Assembly (NCBI RefSeq): GCF_033568475.1
Contig: NC_133121.1
Location: 5,766,001 to 5,830,000, forward strand
Source of the DNA: Henckelia pumila
Lineage: Eukaryota; Streptophyta; Magnoliopsida; Lamiales; Gesneriaceae
Direction of reading: 5' to 3'
DNA: 64,000 nucleotides
Below are positions 37,219-48,441 of the stretch, one piece after another (position 1 is the stretch's first letter; every line of letters starts with the position of its first letter). The position numbers and the translations under genes were made by a program. The notes under the pieces are model-generated. The model saw only the letters and a list, made by a program, of their open reading frames with translations, did no database searches and had not been told where the DNA came from.

Positions 37219-38560
37219 ATGAACCTTAATCTTTTCAAATCTTTCTCATTATTTCATCTCTTTCTCCTATCCGTAGGTATATCAATCGGTATCATCTCCG
37301 CTTTATCACTCAAAAGCTTCTTCCTCCCCATTAATCAAACACCTCCTCCTCCTCCACCGCCCCTCGAACCTCCTCCGTCACATGCACCACCACCTCCGCC
37401 ACCGCCACTTGCCGTACTACCACCACCAGCTCCTCATAGCAACATCAGAGACGATGAATTATTGTGGAGAGCTTCTACTGTTACCGCGAAAATTCAAGAA
37501 TTGGGAGATGGGAAGAGGGTGATTAATCTTGCTCCTAGAGTGGCGTTCATGTACTTGACACCGGGGCCATTGCCTCTTGCTCCATTGTGGGATCTGTTTT
37601 TCAAGGGATATGAAGGGATGTACTCCATTTATGTTTATGCTCATCCTTCTTACAATGACTCTGCCCCTCAGGATTCTGTTTTTCATGGCACCAGGATTCC
37701 TAGCCAGGTTTCTCCATAATAAACCATAATTTGTTTTACGTCTCGTTCTCTTGAGCCAGCTTTTTGGGTTGATAAGTTAAGTTCAAGTCCACGATCTTGA
37801 CATGACATCGTAGACCAGACCCACTATTAGATGTCTTTTCGGCATAATTCAATAAAGATTATTCGATAATATATATAGAATGGTAGCTTAATATATATTA
37901 TCTTTTTTCGTTTGGGTGCAGCCAGTCCAATGGGGAACAATATCGATGATTGACGCAGAAAGAAGGCTTCTTGCGAATGCTCTGCTCGATCCCTCAAACC
38001 AAAGATTTGTGCTGCTCTCCGATTCATGCATTCCACTCTACAACTTCTCCACAATCTACGACTACCTAATGAGCTCAAGCCATAGTTTCTTGGCCTCTGT
38101 GGACGACCCTCGAAAACCGGGCCGCGGCCGATACAACCGCCAAATGTGGCCCACGATCACCATCCAGCAGTGGCGGAAGGGGTCCCAATGGTTCGAGCTC
38201 CACCGCGAACTCGCCATCAAACTCATATCCGACCAAAAATACCACAAGGTTTTCCAAGATTTTTGCCTCCCCCCATGCTACAACGACGAGCACTATCTCC
38301 CAACTTTGGTGAACATTCTTGATTTGGAGATGATGAGTGCTAATAGAAGCATCACCCGTGTCGACTGGTCCCGGGGCGGGCCCCACCCGAGAAGATTCGG
38401 GTGGGTCGACGTGAGGATTGAACTGTTGCACTGGCTCCGGTTGGATTCGGAATGCATGTACAATGGACACACTACCAAGATGTGCTACCTTTTTGCTAGG
38501 AAATTTCTGCCGAACACGTTGGGACCCTTGTTAAGGATTGCTCCCTCTGTTCTGTTTTGA
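37219..38560 (+). CDS. Glycosyltransferase family 14 (core-2/I-branching-like, former DUF266)
   Basis: Two exons (37219-37707 and 37922-38560) join in phase to 375 residues. A type II membrane anchor (FHLFLLSVGISIGIISAL, about 12-29) is followed by a proline-rich stem (PPPPPPPLEPPP, PPPPPPPLAVLPPP) and the lumenal catalytic domain. Conserved GT14 blocks are RVAFMYLTPGPLPLAPLW, FKGYEGMYSIYVYAHP, QWGTISMIDAERRLLANAL, RFVLLSDSCIPLYNF, RYNRQMWPTI...WRKGSQWFEL and CYNDEHYLPTLV. It should act in the Golgi; plant members of this clade are mostly uncharacterised, so acceptor and donor are not predicted. The length is typical. The 214-bp intron is GT–AG. The stem is unusually rich in proline. Confidence 0.95.
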
Positions 38561-39205
38561 TCCTTGATACCATGTCTGTTTCTCTTGTCTGAATTCTCTT
38601 CTAGCCTTTCAGATTTTTTTATAGCAAACGCGCGGATTCAATAATTTATCACAACTAAGATCAAAGAGTGACGCTTGAGTTGATATATAGCTATAAGTTT
38701 TGGTAAAACGACAAGCGCATGATTCTACAGCTGGTATCAGAAACAAAATCACGTACATGTTCGATTTGCATTCATGGATTGCAAAAATACAATTATTGCA
38801 CTGTTAATACGAACTCTAACTTTTGCTAAAATGTTCCTCATTCCATTCTACTACAAGTTTGAAAACATACTATTTCTCATGAAGAACTGAAAAAAACTAA
38901 TGATGGCACACTTAATTTCCATGTTACTACTAGTTTTAATTGATCAAGCAAGACTCCGGTGAGCGAGCAACTTTGACTAGAGCTTGTTTTCCAGTCTACA
39001 TGAAACGAATCAACCTAAATTAATTTGTGGTGCCAGTATTAATGTATGTGCTCAAATTCATGAACATTGTCAACACCCCACTGTTTTTAATGCAGAAGTC
39101 ATTGGAGATAGACAAGACTAGACTCGAGAACACCCGACGTTTGACCAAGAGCTCACTTACTCCACCAACATGGGCACCCCCTCAGGGCAACTCCTGACTG
39201 TTTTT
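38561..39205. other. 3' flank and intergenic
   Basis: No gene seen. The region ends at the poly-A end of a minus-strand SINE. Confidence 0.45.
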
Positions 39206-39418
39206 TTTTTGTGACGTGGAACCCGCAGCCTCTATATTTCGGTGCGCTTTGGGTAAACCACCGGACTAACGCAATAGCCTGCAAACTACGCTAGTTAGGT
39301 AAAGAACACTAGGCAAACCTTGTGTGACATGCTAGTTCAAAAAAGTGTTGGCAAAGGGAATCAAACTCCTGACCTATGGTAAAAAATTCACCTACTCCAC
39401 CAACTTGGACACCCACCC
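39206..39418 (-). mobile_element. tRNA-derived SINE, minus strand
   Basis: Read on the minus strand, the ~213-bp body starts near 39418, has an A-box-like TGGTGGAGTAGGTG and a degenerate B-box-like AGGAGTTTGATTCC, and ends in an A-run. It is bounded by the direct repeat GACTGTTTTT (39196-39205 and 39419-39428, plus-strand reading), where the T-run is the poly-A tail seen from the other side. Polymerase III boxes, A-tail and target duplication together support a SINE, although part of the repeat is homopolymer. Confidence 0.65.
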
Positions 39419-39450
39419 GACTGTTTTTATTCCAATATAAAGTGAAATTA

Positions 39451-39808
39451 GTAGCAAATAGAGGTGTCAAAACGGGCTAGGCCCATCGGATTGGCCTGTC
39501 CGCCAAACAAAATAGGTCGGTTGTGTTGACGATTTCTCAATCCGCCTAAAATTGGGCAGGCCCGCCCCGCCCCACCTAATGTTTGGTTGTGATGTGTTGC
39601 GGGTTGGCCCGCCAAAACTCGCCAAATTACACGTAGGCCCGCTGGGTTGGTCCGATCCGTCATCTAAAATAGGTGGGTTAGGTTGGTATTTTCCCAACCC
39701 GCCTAAAAGGTGGGCTGGCCCAGGCCGGCCCGCCCGTTTTGACACCTCTAGCAGCAAACGTTTAGGGCCGGCCCGCCCGTTTTGACACCTCTAGTAGCAA
39801 ACGTTTAG
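39451..39808. mobile_element. hAT MITE with 8-bp target duplication and duplicated right end
   Basis: The element 39459-39793 begins TAGAGGTGTCAAAACGGGC and ends with its exact inverted copy. It is flanked by the 8-bp repeat GTAGCAAA (39451-39458 and 39794-39801), the hAT signature. The interior is GC-rich (repeated GGCCCGCC/GGCGGGTT) and non-coding. The right terminus with its flank is present twice in tandem (43-bp units at 39723-39765 and 39766-39808). The inner copy has GCAGCAAA instead of GTAGCAAA. Confidence 0.85.
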
Positions 39809-41279
39809 GATACGGTCTTGATTTTGGTTGCTGATGATTTCAATTCCTGGTTGGTTTTGATTCGAGTTGAAACTTATTTATTTTTTAATATTTTGATGAT
39901 GAAGAAAAAATAAAAATATAACACCACGACTCGTTAGGTTATGCGATTAATTAATTTAATTATAAAAGAATTACATTACAAAGTTTTACGAATATTTTAT
40001 TTTTTTAAAGTACATGGATTAAGAAATTTAAATTTTACGGCTTTAGTGGCGGTTCTAACTTCTAAATGATTACCGTTTTGGTTTCTAAGAATCGAAATCC
40101 AAATCCTCAATTTCGATGGGGCATTTTGTTAAATGGACTTTTTTTAAAATATATATATATATATTTTAAAACACAAATTTGACCTCAGTGTATTTCATTA
40201 ATCATTACACAGGAGAGGTTTAAATTTGGAAAAAAATTTTGACCGAACCTAGAAAACTAAATCTTCCGTTTCCCATTATGCAGAATGTTTTCCACCAGAT
40301 GATTTGGATCAATAGACCCGTGCAAATTTTTTTTACAAAATATAGACACCGTGAACGAAAAACGCATAAATATCAAGTGTTGTATCATGTGTTTATTGTT
40401 CAAGAGGTTTATATGTTTTTTAAAAAATTTGCACAGACCTGTTCATGCAAATGACCCTGTTTCCACCTGGGTCTCTATTTGAATGAAATCGTGGTAGGAT
40501 CTGTCGGAATCTTGACGAGAAATCACTTTCTTTCTGGCACAAGCATGCCACTCCAGTAGCAGTGTAGCACCTACTCTCCAAAACTCCCCACAACCCAAAA
40601 AAAATTGGGGTTTCGTTCTTTCTTTTTTAAGATATTAATTAAAAAACCAATGCAGCCGTGGGTGCAAGATGAAATAATACTGCTACTACATTTTTCATCT
40701 CTTACTCAATGTCCGCAACGGTTGCCTCACAAACTTCATCCATGCAGTGTGTTCGCCCTTTTTGCTGGACTTGCCTAAAAGCTGCAACAAGACTCTATGA
40801 ACTATCATTACACGTCTCATATATGTGATCGATGAGATAAGATTCATTCATATTGGTGCACCTTAGTTCTTAGAGACATGAATACTTTGCGAAAAAATAG
40901 AGCAGGAGTTCATATAGATGAATAATCAGAACAGTGTACAATTCTTGATTTTAGTTTCAGTTCATTTTGACCCACAAACATGGAGGGCAACCTATGACAA
41001 TTAAGATATACATATTTTAAGATGAGAAGGAGCTGAAACTGCAAACCGAACACGGAACACCATCAGACGATGCATGATATTTTACACGAGAACAAGACAG
41101 GGAGTTTTTATGTTTTCTCAGGTCAGCTTATATATCATTCAAATAACTTACTTTTATAAGCATGTTCGACATGGTACATAATCGGGACCCAGAAACCGTC
41201 CAACACGGAAATAATGGGTTGCTGCAATATACCTTCTTGAATGAAGCCGGCAGCACGATTTTTTGTGGAATTCAACTGA
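39809..41279. other. Intergenic and 3' flank of the ABHD17-type gene
   Basis: AT-rich, with a short (AT)n at about 40150. No gene seen. The last 100-200 bases are probably 3' untranslated sequence. Confidence 0.45.
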
Positions 41280-44200
41280 TCACCATATCAAGCCTTTTCT
41301 CCTCCTAAATCTGTCAACACGATCAGTACTCATTCTTGATTTTTCAGGAACACTCGATTTCTTAGATTTGTCCAGTCGGCTATCCAAACTGTTTCTTGAA
41401 ATTTCTGGAAGATCTGGTGGTAACTCGATCGTGTCTGCAGTGTTACTTTCTACTGATTTGCTCTTATTCTCAGGCTCTAATGATGCTGTTGCTGAACCAT
41501 TGGGTGCTCGTCTTAATTTTCCAAGAGCCAATACAAATTTTTTCAGATGTTTGATGAACTCGGGATACAGTTCAAGATTGCAATGTCCACCGCCATTTAT
41601 CCATATAGGATCGTACTTTACATTGCAAAGCTCCCAAAGCTGCTTGCCATGTGAGCAATCAACAACGTCATCTGCTGTGCCCTAAATATTGACGACAAAT
41701 TAATTAGTACATAATATAATTAAAAATAAAAAAAATCGAGGCAAGTCCATATGATAATGATCTTGAGAAATCCTTAGACATTTCATGGGGGAGGACAGAA
41801 AGGCAGGGATAAGGTGTATCTTTTAAACGAAATAAAGAAAACTTACATGAATAACAAGAATTGGACAGTTTATTCCACCAATTTTGTCAATATTCTGTAA
41901 TTAAAAAAAAAACTTTGAGTGCTAATTTTACAAGTTTCAATTTGCAAATTAGGTTATTGAATGATGCACAGCAGCATACAGCGATACCTTATAAATATCG
42001 AACCAATATGTCCGTTTTACAGGGTACAACACCCGTAACCCAGATAAAATTGGACTGTGGAGGACAACCCCTCTCAGGTCAGGTATTCGTGCTGCAAGAT
42101 CAATGGTGGGACCACTACCAACAGATTGACCATAGAGTATTAATTGGTCGTCTTTAACCCCATATTTTTCCTTGAGGCACTTGTATACGGCATCAATGTC
42201 TGCGTATGTATTACATTCAGTTGGCTGTTTCAAATAAAAGGGATGGATGGGTTAAATTTGACCGGACCAAACATACAAGCACTTGACAGGTAATGCTAAA
42301 TTTACAAATATGATATTTTGACTTGTTATCCAGTCTCCTGATTAACAAAAAATACGAAAAGATTGTGATGCGAGGGAAAAAAAGGATATCTTTCTACTAT
42401 CTGGAAACAGCCCAACAAAAAATAAGATTTCATTCCAAGCTCCTATTGAAGCTAACCATACTACTATCTTTGTCAAATTGTGCCTAGCCAGCTTACAAAA
42501 TGACATTGATATTACACGTGGAGTCAATAAAATAATAAGTTTTCAAAACAAAGAGAGTAACGAAAACCATCATCTTATTATATTATCAACCTTTCAAACA
42601 AATTTAATTAAAAAAAAGTGGGGAAATTTTCAGTAGCAAACATTTTGATGATGGACATACTGCTGCCAATCTAGTGAACCAAGATAGATTTATATTGTGG
42701 TGAAAGCATTCATCTGACCTTTCCAGTGGACTGTCCATAGCCTGAGTAATCATACCTGAATATGATGATGAAATTAGCAAAAGAACTACATTATGTAAGA
42801 AGAAAAAATATCGCATCGTCAATTTAATGTATCACAATGTTGACAAAAGCTGCACATAGGCAAGTTTGATGGGAAAATTGTGATAAAAGGGAGACGGCTT
42901 TATTTACTGGCAAAGTAGCCCCAAGATTGAGTGCCCTTTTTTGGGTAAGATGGTTAAAAAAAACCATGCTCTGTGATAACAAGTTTCTTTGTGACTGGCA
43001 TTATTTGAAAGTAATGATGTTGTGCCCGCTAACTGATAACTACCTGCTGTACACATAAAATAGATGGAAGAATCAATTACATCCACTTTCAATTTGCATG
43101 GAAAACATTGTGCCAATTTAATTCATTTCTTTCAAATAGGAGTTAGGGACATATTGAGTGCAGTATGAGAAACTCTCATCTTTTCTATAGTTTTGTATAA
43201 ACTAGGGGCCACTCCAAAGGGCAACGTAATGAAGACTACCGGAGCAATATCATATGGTGACTAGAATTATTAGTAAAGGAAATCATTTAGGTTCAAAGGA
43301 AAGGTAACTTGGTGAGAAAAAAGTAACCAGATTAATACAAGTGGCATGTGACATTCAATATACACCTTTTTGTTTCTTCAAGTGTTATTATAATCAAGGG
43401 TGATGGTAATGAATAAACACCAACATTTGGAGGACTTAGGTGTTCTTCTTTTTCTCAGGACAAATATAAGAAAAGATGTTTTTATGACAACTATCAATGA
43501 AAAAGTACGATTGATACAAAAAAGAAAGACCGTCCTTCATCCACCATCAGAAAGCTGAAATACTGACTCAGTAGAAACAATAATATATGAAGCAAAGAGT
43601 TCAGTTCTGAATTCAGAGTCATTTACATTTTGCTTAAATCAAATGACAAACTGTTTCACAATCCAAACATTGTCCACCATTCATTTCGAAATGCCATCAC
43701 CAAGCCACCACTAAGACATAAAATCCAAGTCTATCAATCAAGAAATTCCATTTATGGTGCAATTAAATGATGAAAGATCAGTCCACCAAAAATGCTTTTT
43801 TAATTGGTCAAAATATATGCTTCCTAAATCAAGGTTGTCATTTTCATTCATTGATATGATTCACAAAGTAGGGACATCAAGAACTACACCAAGACTATAA
43901 TTACACATGCTGGTACAGAAGTTTGTCTTAATACATTCACTTGTATGGTGGGCATAATCGAAAGGTTAACACATGCGAAACTGTCCACCATTTTCATCTA
44001 GCTACAAGGTTGAATGCCACATCATGAAATACAAATTTTCAGCAGTGGAGATAAATCGAATGATTGCAAGACCTAGATGTACTACAGCAATTTTGCGCCC
44101 ATGGGAATACTTATTTGAGAATTCAAGTTTGCAACTAAATAAAGACAAGATATCTTGAAGAAAACTTCATGGCATTGATGTAAATTCTATTACAGGCATT

Positions 44201-45009
44201 TTTCAGGGAACAGTATCTTTAAAGGAGCATGTGTTCCTCCTGATTCCATTCTTTATCTTTTTATTGCATGCATTGATTTCGGGCACTAGTAATTCTTACC
44301 TGATGTGGGGGTGATAGTTGAAATTATACAAATTTCAGATAAAATTCACGTGGGACGCATATATATGTACTCCAGTGACTTGAATTACACGGGATATACT
44401 AGTATGTGACAGATAACTAAAATTAATCCACTAAGAAATTGTCATTCTTAATTCCCAGATTTTATCAATCCAAATATATCCTCCGAAAAGAATTATTCTT
44501 CAAAAAGAATTATTCTCATTTATATTAGAATATAAGTGGATGAGAATAATTCCAAATTTCCATCAAAGATAAATAAATTGATTACAAAAAAATTAAACCA
44601 AAAGCTTTGCAGCATCAGTTTTCCATATTCGGCAACCAAAAATCAAGGCGACCACTAATTAGCGAAGCAAGCCCAAACATTAGAGGACGAATTCGAAATA
44701 TTACCCCATCAGATTGATGCGAAGACGGATGCTGAGCTCGACGAAAAGCTCAAACATCTGACCTAAATCGGCGGCGTTACCGTGGGAATAGAGGAGAGTC
44801 GCAATCGCCTTCGGGTGGCTGATGTGAACCGCCACCACGTCATTCCCTTTACGCGTCCTCAGCCTCAAAACGTCGACGTCGTCCCTTCGAGGCACCTCCG
44901 GAATACACAGAGCCCCGCCGCACGACTCGTCCGCCACGACCGTGTACGACGGCGGGGTCGGAGGGAAGAAAGCGAACTTAGCAGCGATCGACGAAGTAAC
45001 TCCACCCAT
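41280..45009 (-). CDS. ABHD17-type alpha/beta-hydrolase (putative depalmitoylase)
   Basis: Five exons (45009-44705, 42755-42719, 42224-41988, 41894-41847, 41681-41280) give 342 residues. Animal ABHD17 enzymes remove palmitate from membrane proteins; the plant members are inferred to be similar serine hydrolases. The triad is Ser148 in YGQSVGSGP, Asp213/214 in GTADDVVD and His242 in [14 protein letters not shown]-like and [12 protein letters not shown] form the oxyanion region, and [13 protein letters not shown] follows. The N-terminus MGGVTSS fits an N-myristoylation signal (Gly2, Ser6), in place of the Cys-rich palmitoylated N-terminus of animal ABHD17, so membrane attachment by a lipid is likely (inference). 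The C-terminal ~90 residues are a charged Ser/Lys/Arg tail ending [10 protein letters not shown]. Intron 1 is about 1.95 kb; exon 2 has only 37 bases. Confidence 0.95.
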
Positions 45010-45375
45010 TGCTTTCTACAGAAGCTACACGATGATTCCCTTCTCTGTGGTGGTCCAGCAACTCAATTGCACAATTCATAAAGGAATCTGTTATTTTCCT
45101 TGACAATCTCTTCTTACTTTTTACCTCCTACTATTTAAGATCTCGAATTCGGAAGGGATGCGCAATCGGGAAATAGAGTGAAGCGGCGGCGGCGAGGCGG
45201 CGCGTGGGAAGAGGATACGATAAGTGAGAGTGGGGGAAAACGAGCGAAGTAGATGGAATCTGGCCCGGATTTAAAGGGAGTTTGGGATTTAAGAACGTTG
45301 GGGATTTTACTGCATGTGTCGCATTTATACTTTGTAATTATCAATCAATTATTATTATTATTTTTTATTTTATCA

Positions 45376-45435
<60 letters not shown>
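45376..45435. repeat. (TTA)20 microsatellite
   Basis: An uninterrupted trinucleotide run of about 60 bases, roughly 370 bases upstream of the ABHD17-type start codon. The 45010-45250 stretch before it is the probable leader/core promoter of that gene. Confidence 0.92.
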
Positions 45436-45437
<2 letters not shown>

Positions 45438-45596
45438 CATAATTAATAATTGATTATAACATAATGTCGTATTATGTTTCTTAATTGTAGACATCACTTC
45501 TAGTGCAATAAATATCTTATACACTAAATTTTGTTCTTATATCAAGTAACTAATAATACCCTTTTTATTTTTTGAAAATGTAAATTTAAAATACTC

Positions 45597-45874
45597 AATA
45601 GAATCATACGGCAAGCGAATGAGGTCTTGACCTAGTCGTCAAAACTGAGGTCATGAGATCACGAGGTCTCAGGTTCGATTCCCGCTGATTGCGGGTAGAT
45701 TTTCTAATTTATTTAGGTAGATTTAGCTAATTTCTTAGCTCGTGACAAACACGTCTCGAATCCATGCTTAAATCTCGTCGGTTGTGCGAGCAAATTTCAT
45801 TCTTTATTGTTGCAATATGATGTAATTTCGATATTCGATACAACTTGTACTAAAAAAAAAAAATAGAATCATAC
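45597..45874 (+). mobile_element. tRNA-derived SINE with perfect 13-bp target duplication
   Basis: The body runs from 45610 to about 45861. An A box (TGACCTAGTCGTC, 45628-45640) and a perfect B box (GGTTCGATTCC, 45672-45682) mark the tRNA-derived head. A tRNA-unrelated part follows and the element ends in an A-run (45852-45863). The direct repeat AATAGAATCATAC is found at 45597-45609 and 45862-45874 without a mismatch. All hallmarks of target-primed insertion are therefore present, which suggests a young copy. It lies about 600 bases upstream of the ABHD17-type gene. Confidence 0.88.
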
Positions 45875-46357
45875 ATCAAAGATGCCTTTGTATTATATTC
45901 ACCCGATAATCTAAAAAAAAAATTGAATATATTATGGTTATATATAATATATGAAGGGTGGGGGGAAACCTAAATTAATTAATGAGTGAGGATAGGGTGG
46001 TTGCCCAATCTGTCTCAAAAAAATTATTAGGAATTGAATTGGGGATTCATAATTGACTACTTCAAGATTCTCTATTATGACTATGTGGCCACTATATAAT
46101 ATTTTATGTCTTTAAATGAAATTCTACATATTCATTATAAATAAATGTCATGAATTAAATGTTCTATGAACACACTTTGGACATTTCCGCCGGATCCACA
46201 TATACATTGGGATCGTTGGATTACAAATTTTAGATACATAACCTACAATATATATACATGATCAATATTCATTTGCATGTTAAAGAAATTTAGCGAGAAA
46301 ATCGAGTAAAATAGCATACATAAATACAAATGTCAAACAAATTTTCGAACACTAATG
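45875..46357. other. Intergenic and 3' flank
   Basis: AT-rich; no gene seen. The right part is the probable 3' untranslated region of the minus-strand gene that follows. Confidence 0.45.
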
Positions 46358-46801
46358 TTATTCGGGTATGACGACCAGCAAAGGTCGCCAAGCTTTTCTC
46401 ATGAGTCGTTGCCGAAAGGTAGCTGCTGGAAGATGTTGAGATCGTGCACGGCCTCCGGCACCACCGCCCGAGGTCGGCGGCGACGACCGCCTCCTCGCGA
46501 CCGGGGGCGAAGACATAACGAACAAGTCCTTGAGCTTGCGAGACACAGAAAAGGCCTTCTTCCCCTTCTCAGATGGGCTCCCTTGGCCGCCGCAACGCGT
46601 ACGATCCGGTGATCTTCCGCAGCGAAGATTCGGCGGAGTTCTTGCGCCGCCGCCGCCGCCTCCATCGACGTGACTGAGAAGCATCCGGAGAGTCTTCCTG
46701 CGGCGGAGGGGGATGGCTGGGCTGGTGGATGGGCTTCTGGTGGGGCTACTAGCCACCGTACACTTGGTGGCTAGCATCTTGAATCTGTGGAGAGGTGCCA
46801 T
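46358..46801 (-). CDS. Conserved small basic plant protein of unknown function (KTLRMLL...AWRPLLVVIPE)
   Basis: A single-exon frame of 147 residues starting MAPLHRFKMLATKC. It has the ordered motifs of a plant family I remember only as hypothetical: RFKxLATxC at the N-terminus, SPTRSPSTSP, RRRKTLRMLL, RKLKDLFVMSSPP in the middle and the C-terminal FRQRLMRKAWRPLLVVIPE. The protein is strongly basic, with Gly-rich (GGGGGG) and Arg/Pro/Ser-rich linkers, and has no signal peptide or membrane segment. Local GC content is far above the surrounding DNA, as expected for a single-exon coding block. Overlapping frames on either strand lack these motifs. Role unknown. Confidence 0.85.
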   Translation of the reverse strand: MAPLHRFKMLATKCTVASSPTRSPSTSPAIPLRRRKTLRMLLSHVDGGGGGGARTPPNLRCGRSPDRTRCGGQGSPSEKGKKAFSVSRKLKDLFVMSSPPVARRRSSPPTSGGGAGGRARSQHLPAATFRQRLMRKAWRPLLVVIPE

Positions 46802-48087
46802 CGCTGTGTTTTAACGGAGGAAGAAGAATGTGTGGATTGATAAAGTTGGTATATTCATGTAAAGCGAATGTGTGAGCACATGAGGAAGGGAAAGGGAACC
46901 AAAAGAGAGAGAGAAAATTGGGGTAGTGGAATAATAACACAGAATACGGATGGAGCCTGGGCTCCATGTGGGTATATTATAATAATTGAATGCACCAAAT
47001 TCAGAAATATAATTAAATAAATCTTGATTGAATTTCGAGTTGTCAAACGGTTCATACCCGTTGAATCGGTCAATCTCGTCACATAAAACAGATGAATTAT
47101 ATTAATGATATTTTGATCCATTTCATCAAATTAAACACGATTTTGACTAGGTCGATCGGGGTGTTTCATCCTGTCACATAGAATATATGAACCGGCTAGG
47201 TTGGTCATTTTTCGAACAGTCAAAATGGAGTTTTGACATGCATTATATATGACAATAGACAATAGGGTCGATAAACTAGAAGGGTAACTGGTAGGATCTC
47301 GATTCGAAAAAGTAAAGGTTAATGAAATGCAGTAGAATATTTATTTCATTTTTACTCGTGCCTTTCCCCTGTATTATTTTATATATTATATATATATGTG
47401 TGTGTATCATGGTAAAAAATTGAATTATACTTAAAGAGAGCTCATCTTCTTTTATTTATTAAGTTTCTTTTAGCGATTTATTGAAGTTTGAAACTCGGCC
47501 CAATTTGATCCCTCGCAAACCCAAATCCAACTCCAACCAATAACTCAACTTCCAATTAATTAGAGCTAGATCACTCATAGACTTCCTCATTTTTTGTTGG
47601 CCCAATATGTCTTCGATACTGTTTAAGAGAGAGTTTGATGCAATTAGCCCGTATGATGATCAAATATATGACGTTATAAATTATTAAATTTATAATGTCT
47701 AGACATCTCTCGATTCAACAATGGCTGAGATTATAATCGAAACCTAAAAATCCTCATTTTTTGTTGGGAAACACGGGCAGCATGACAATAACCGTAGCAT
47801 TTTTACAACAAATAATTGTATATTAATCCGTAATGGTATAGTCTTTAATTTAAATTTAATTCTGAATAAATTACGCATTAAAATAATAATTTAAATCTAA
47901 AAATATTTCGAAATTTAAATTTACTCAGGTCATAATTAACTAAAAACAACATGAGAGGAATAAATATATTAAAACCACAATATTCGAATTTCATTTCATT
48001 TCATTTTATTTTACTATTAAAATGCATGGTGATGCATGACAGAGTCTCAAACGCAAGAGAAACTTTGTGTATCGATCCATTTCCCGG
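46802..48087. other. Intergenic, AT-rich
   Basis: 46802-46960 is probably the leader of the minus-strand gene just described. There is a mixed (TA)n(TG)n run near 47380-47406. No other feature seen. The right end is 3' untranslated sequence of the lipid transfer protein gene. Confidence 0.45.
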
Positions 48088-48393
48088 CTAGCAAGAGGGT
48101 GAGGCGACGCCGCAAGCGGCGGCGACTTTTTTGGCGTTGGGAGATTCCACATACGGCCGGAGAGTTGGATTCCTGAGGTAGCCGCAGAGACAAGGCCTTT
48201 GCTCCCTCAGCTTCCGGCAGCACTCGGCGGACGGAGACTGCGACGACCCGGTTATGGCCCCGATGCACGGGCTCAGCTCCAGCGGGCTGCAGGTCACCGC
48301 CGTGGTCCCATGCACCGCCGCACCCAGCAGGACCACCGCCACCAGCAGACACCGGAGCGCCACATGACTTGATGCTGCATTAGACTTGTTCAT
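48088..48393 (-). CDS. Non-specific lipid transfer protein, type 2
   Basis: A single-exon frame of 101 residues. A hydrophobic signal peptide (about 1-32, core LLVAVVLLGAAV) precedes a mature domain of about 69 residues with the eight-cysteine motif: Cys35, Cys43, Cys58-Cys59, Cys68-x-Cys70, Cys94 and Cys101. The CxC pair has Leu69 in the middle, the hydrophobic residue typical of type 2. These small secreted proteins bind fatty acids and other lipids in the apoplast and serve in cuticle or suberin formation and defence. The C14 spacing between the second and third cysteines is one longer than the most common. A TATA box 40 bases upstream fits. No GPI-anchor tail is present, so it is not an LTPG. 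Confidence 0.93.
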   Translation of the reverse strand: MNKSNAASSHVALRCLLVAVVLLGAAVHGTTAVTCSPLELSPCIGAITGSSQSPSAECCRKLREQRPCLCGYLRNPTLRPYVESPNAKKVAAACGVASPSC

Positions 48394-48433
48394 TTTTTAT
48401 ATATGCACGAAAATGGTGGAGAATTGGAGTGCG

Positions 48434-48441
48434 TTTTATAG
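48434..48441 (-). promoter_or_regulatory. TATA box of the nsLTP2 gene
   Basis: CTATAAAA on the minus strand, about 40 bases before the ATG at 48393. The transcript would have a very short leader of roughly 10-15 bases, seen in some highly expressed small secreted-protein genes. Confidence 0.65.

Noticed and set aside
41263-41685. 140-codon plus-strand frame
   Set aside because: Antisense to the last exon of the ABHD17-type gene, which has the conserved catalytic His region.
48047-48352. Second 101-codon frame overlapping the lipid transfer protein
   Set aside because: The other frame has the full eight-cysteine pattern and a signal peptide; this one is its shadow.
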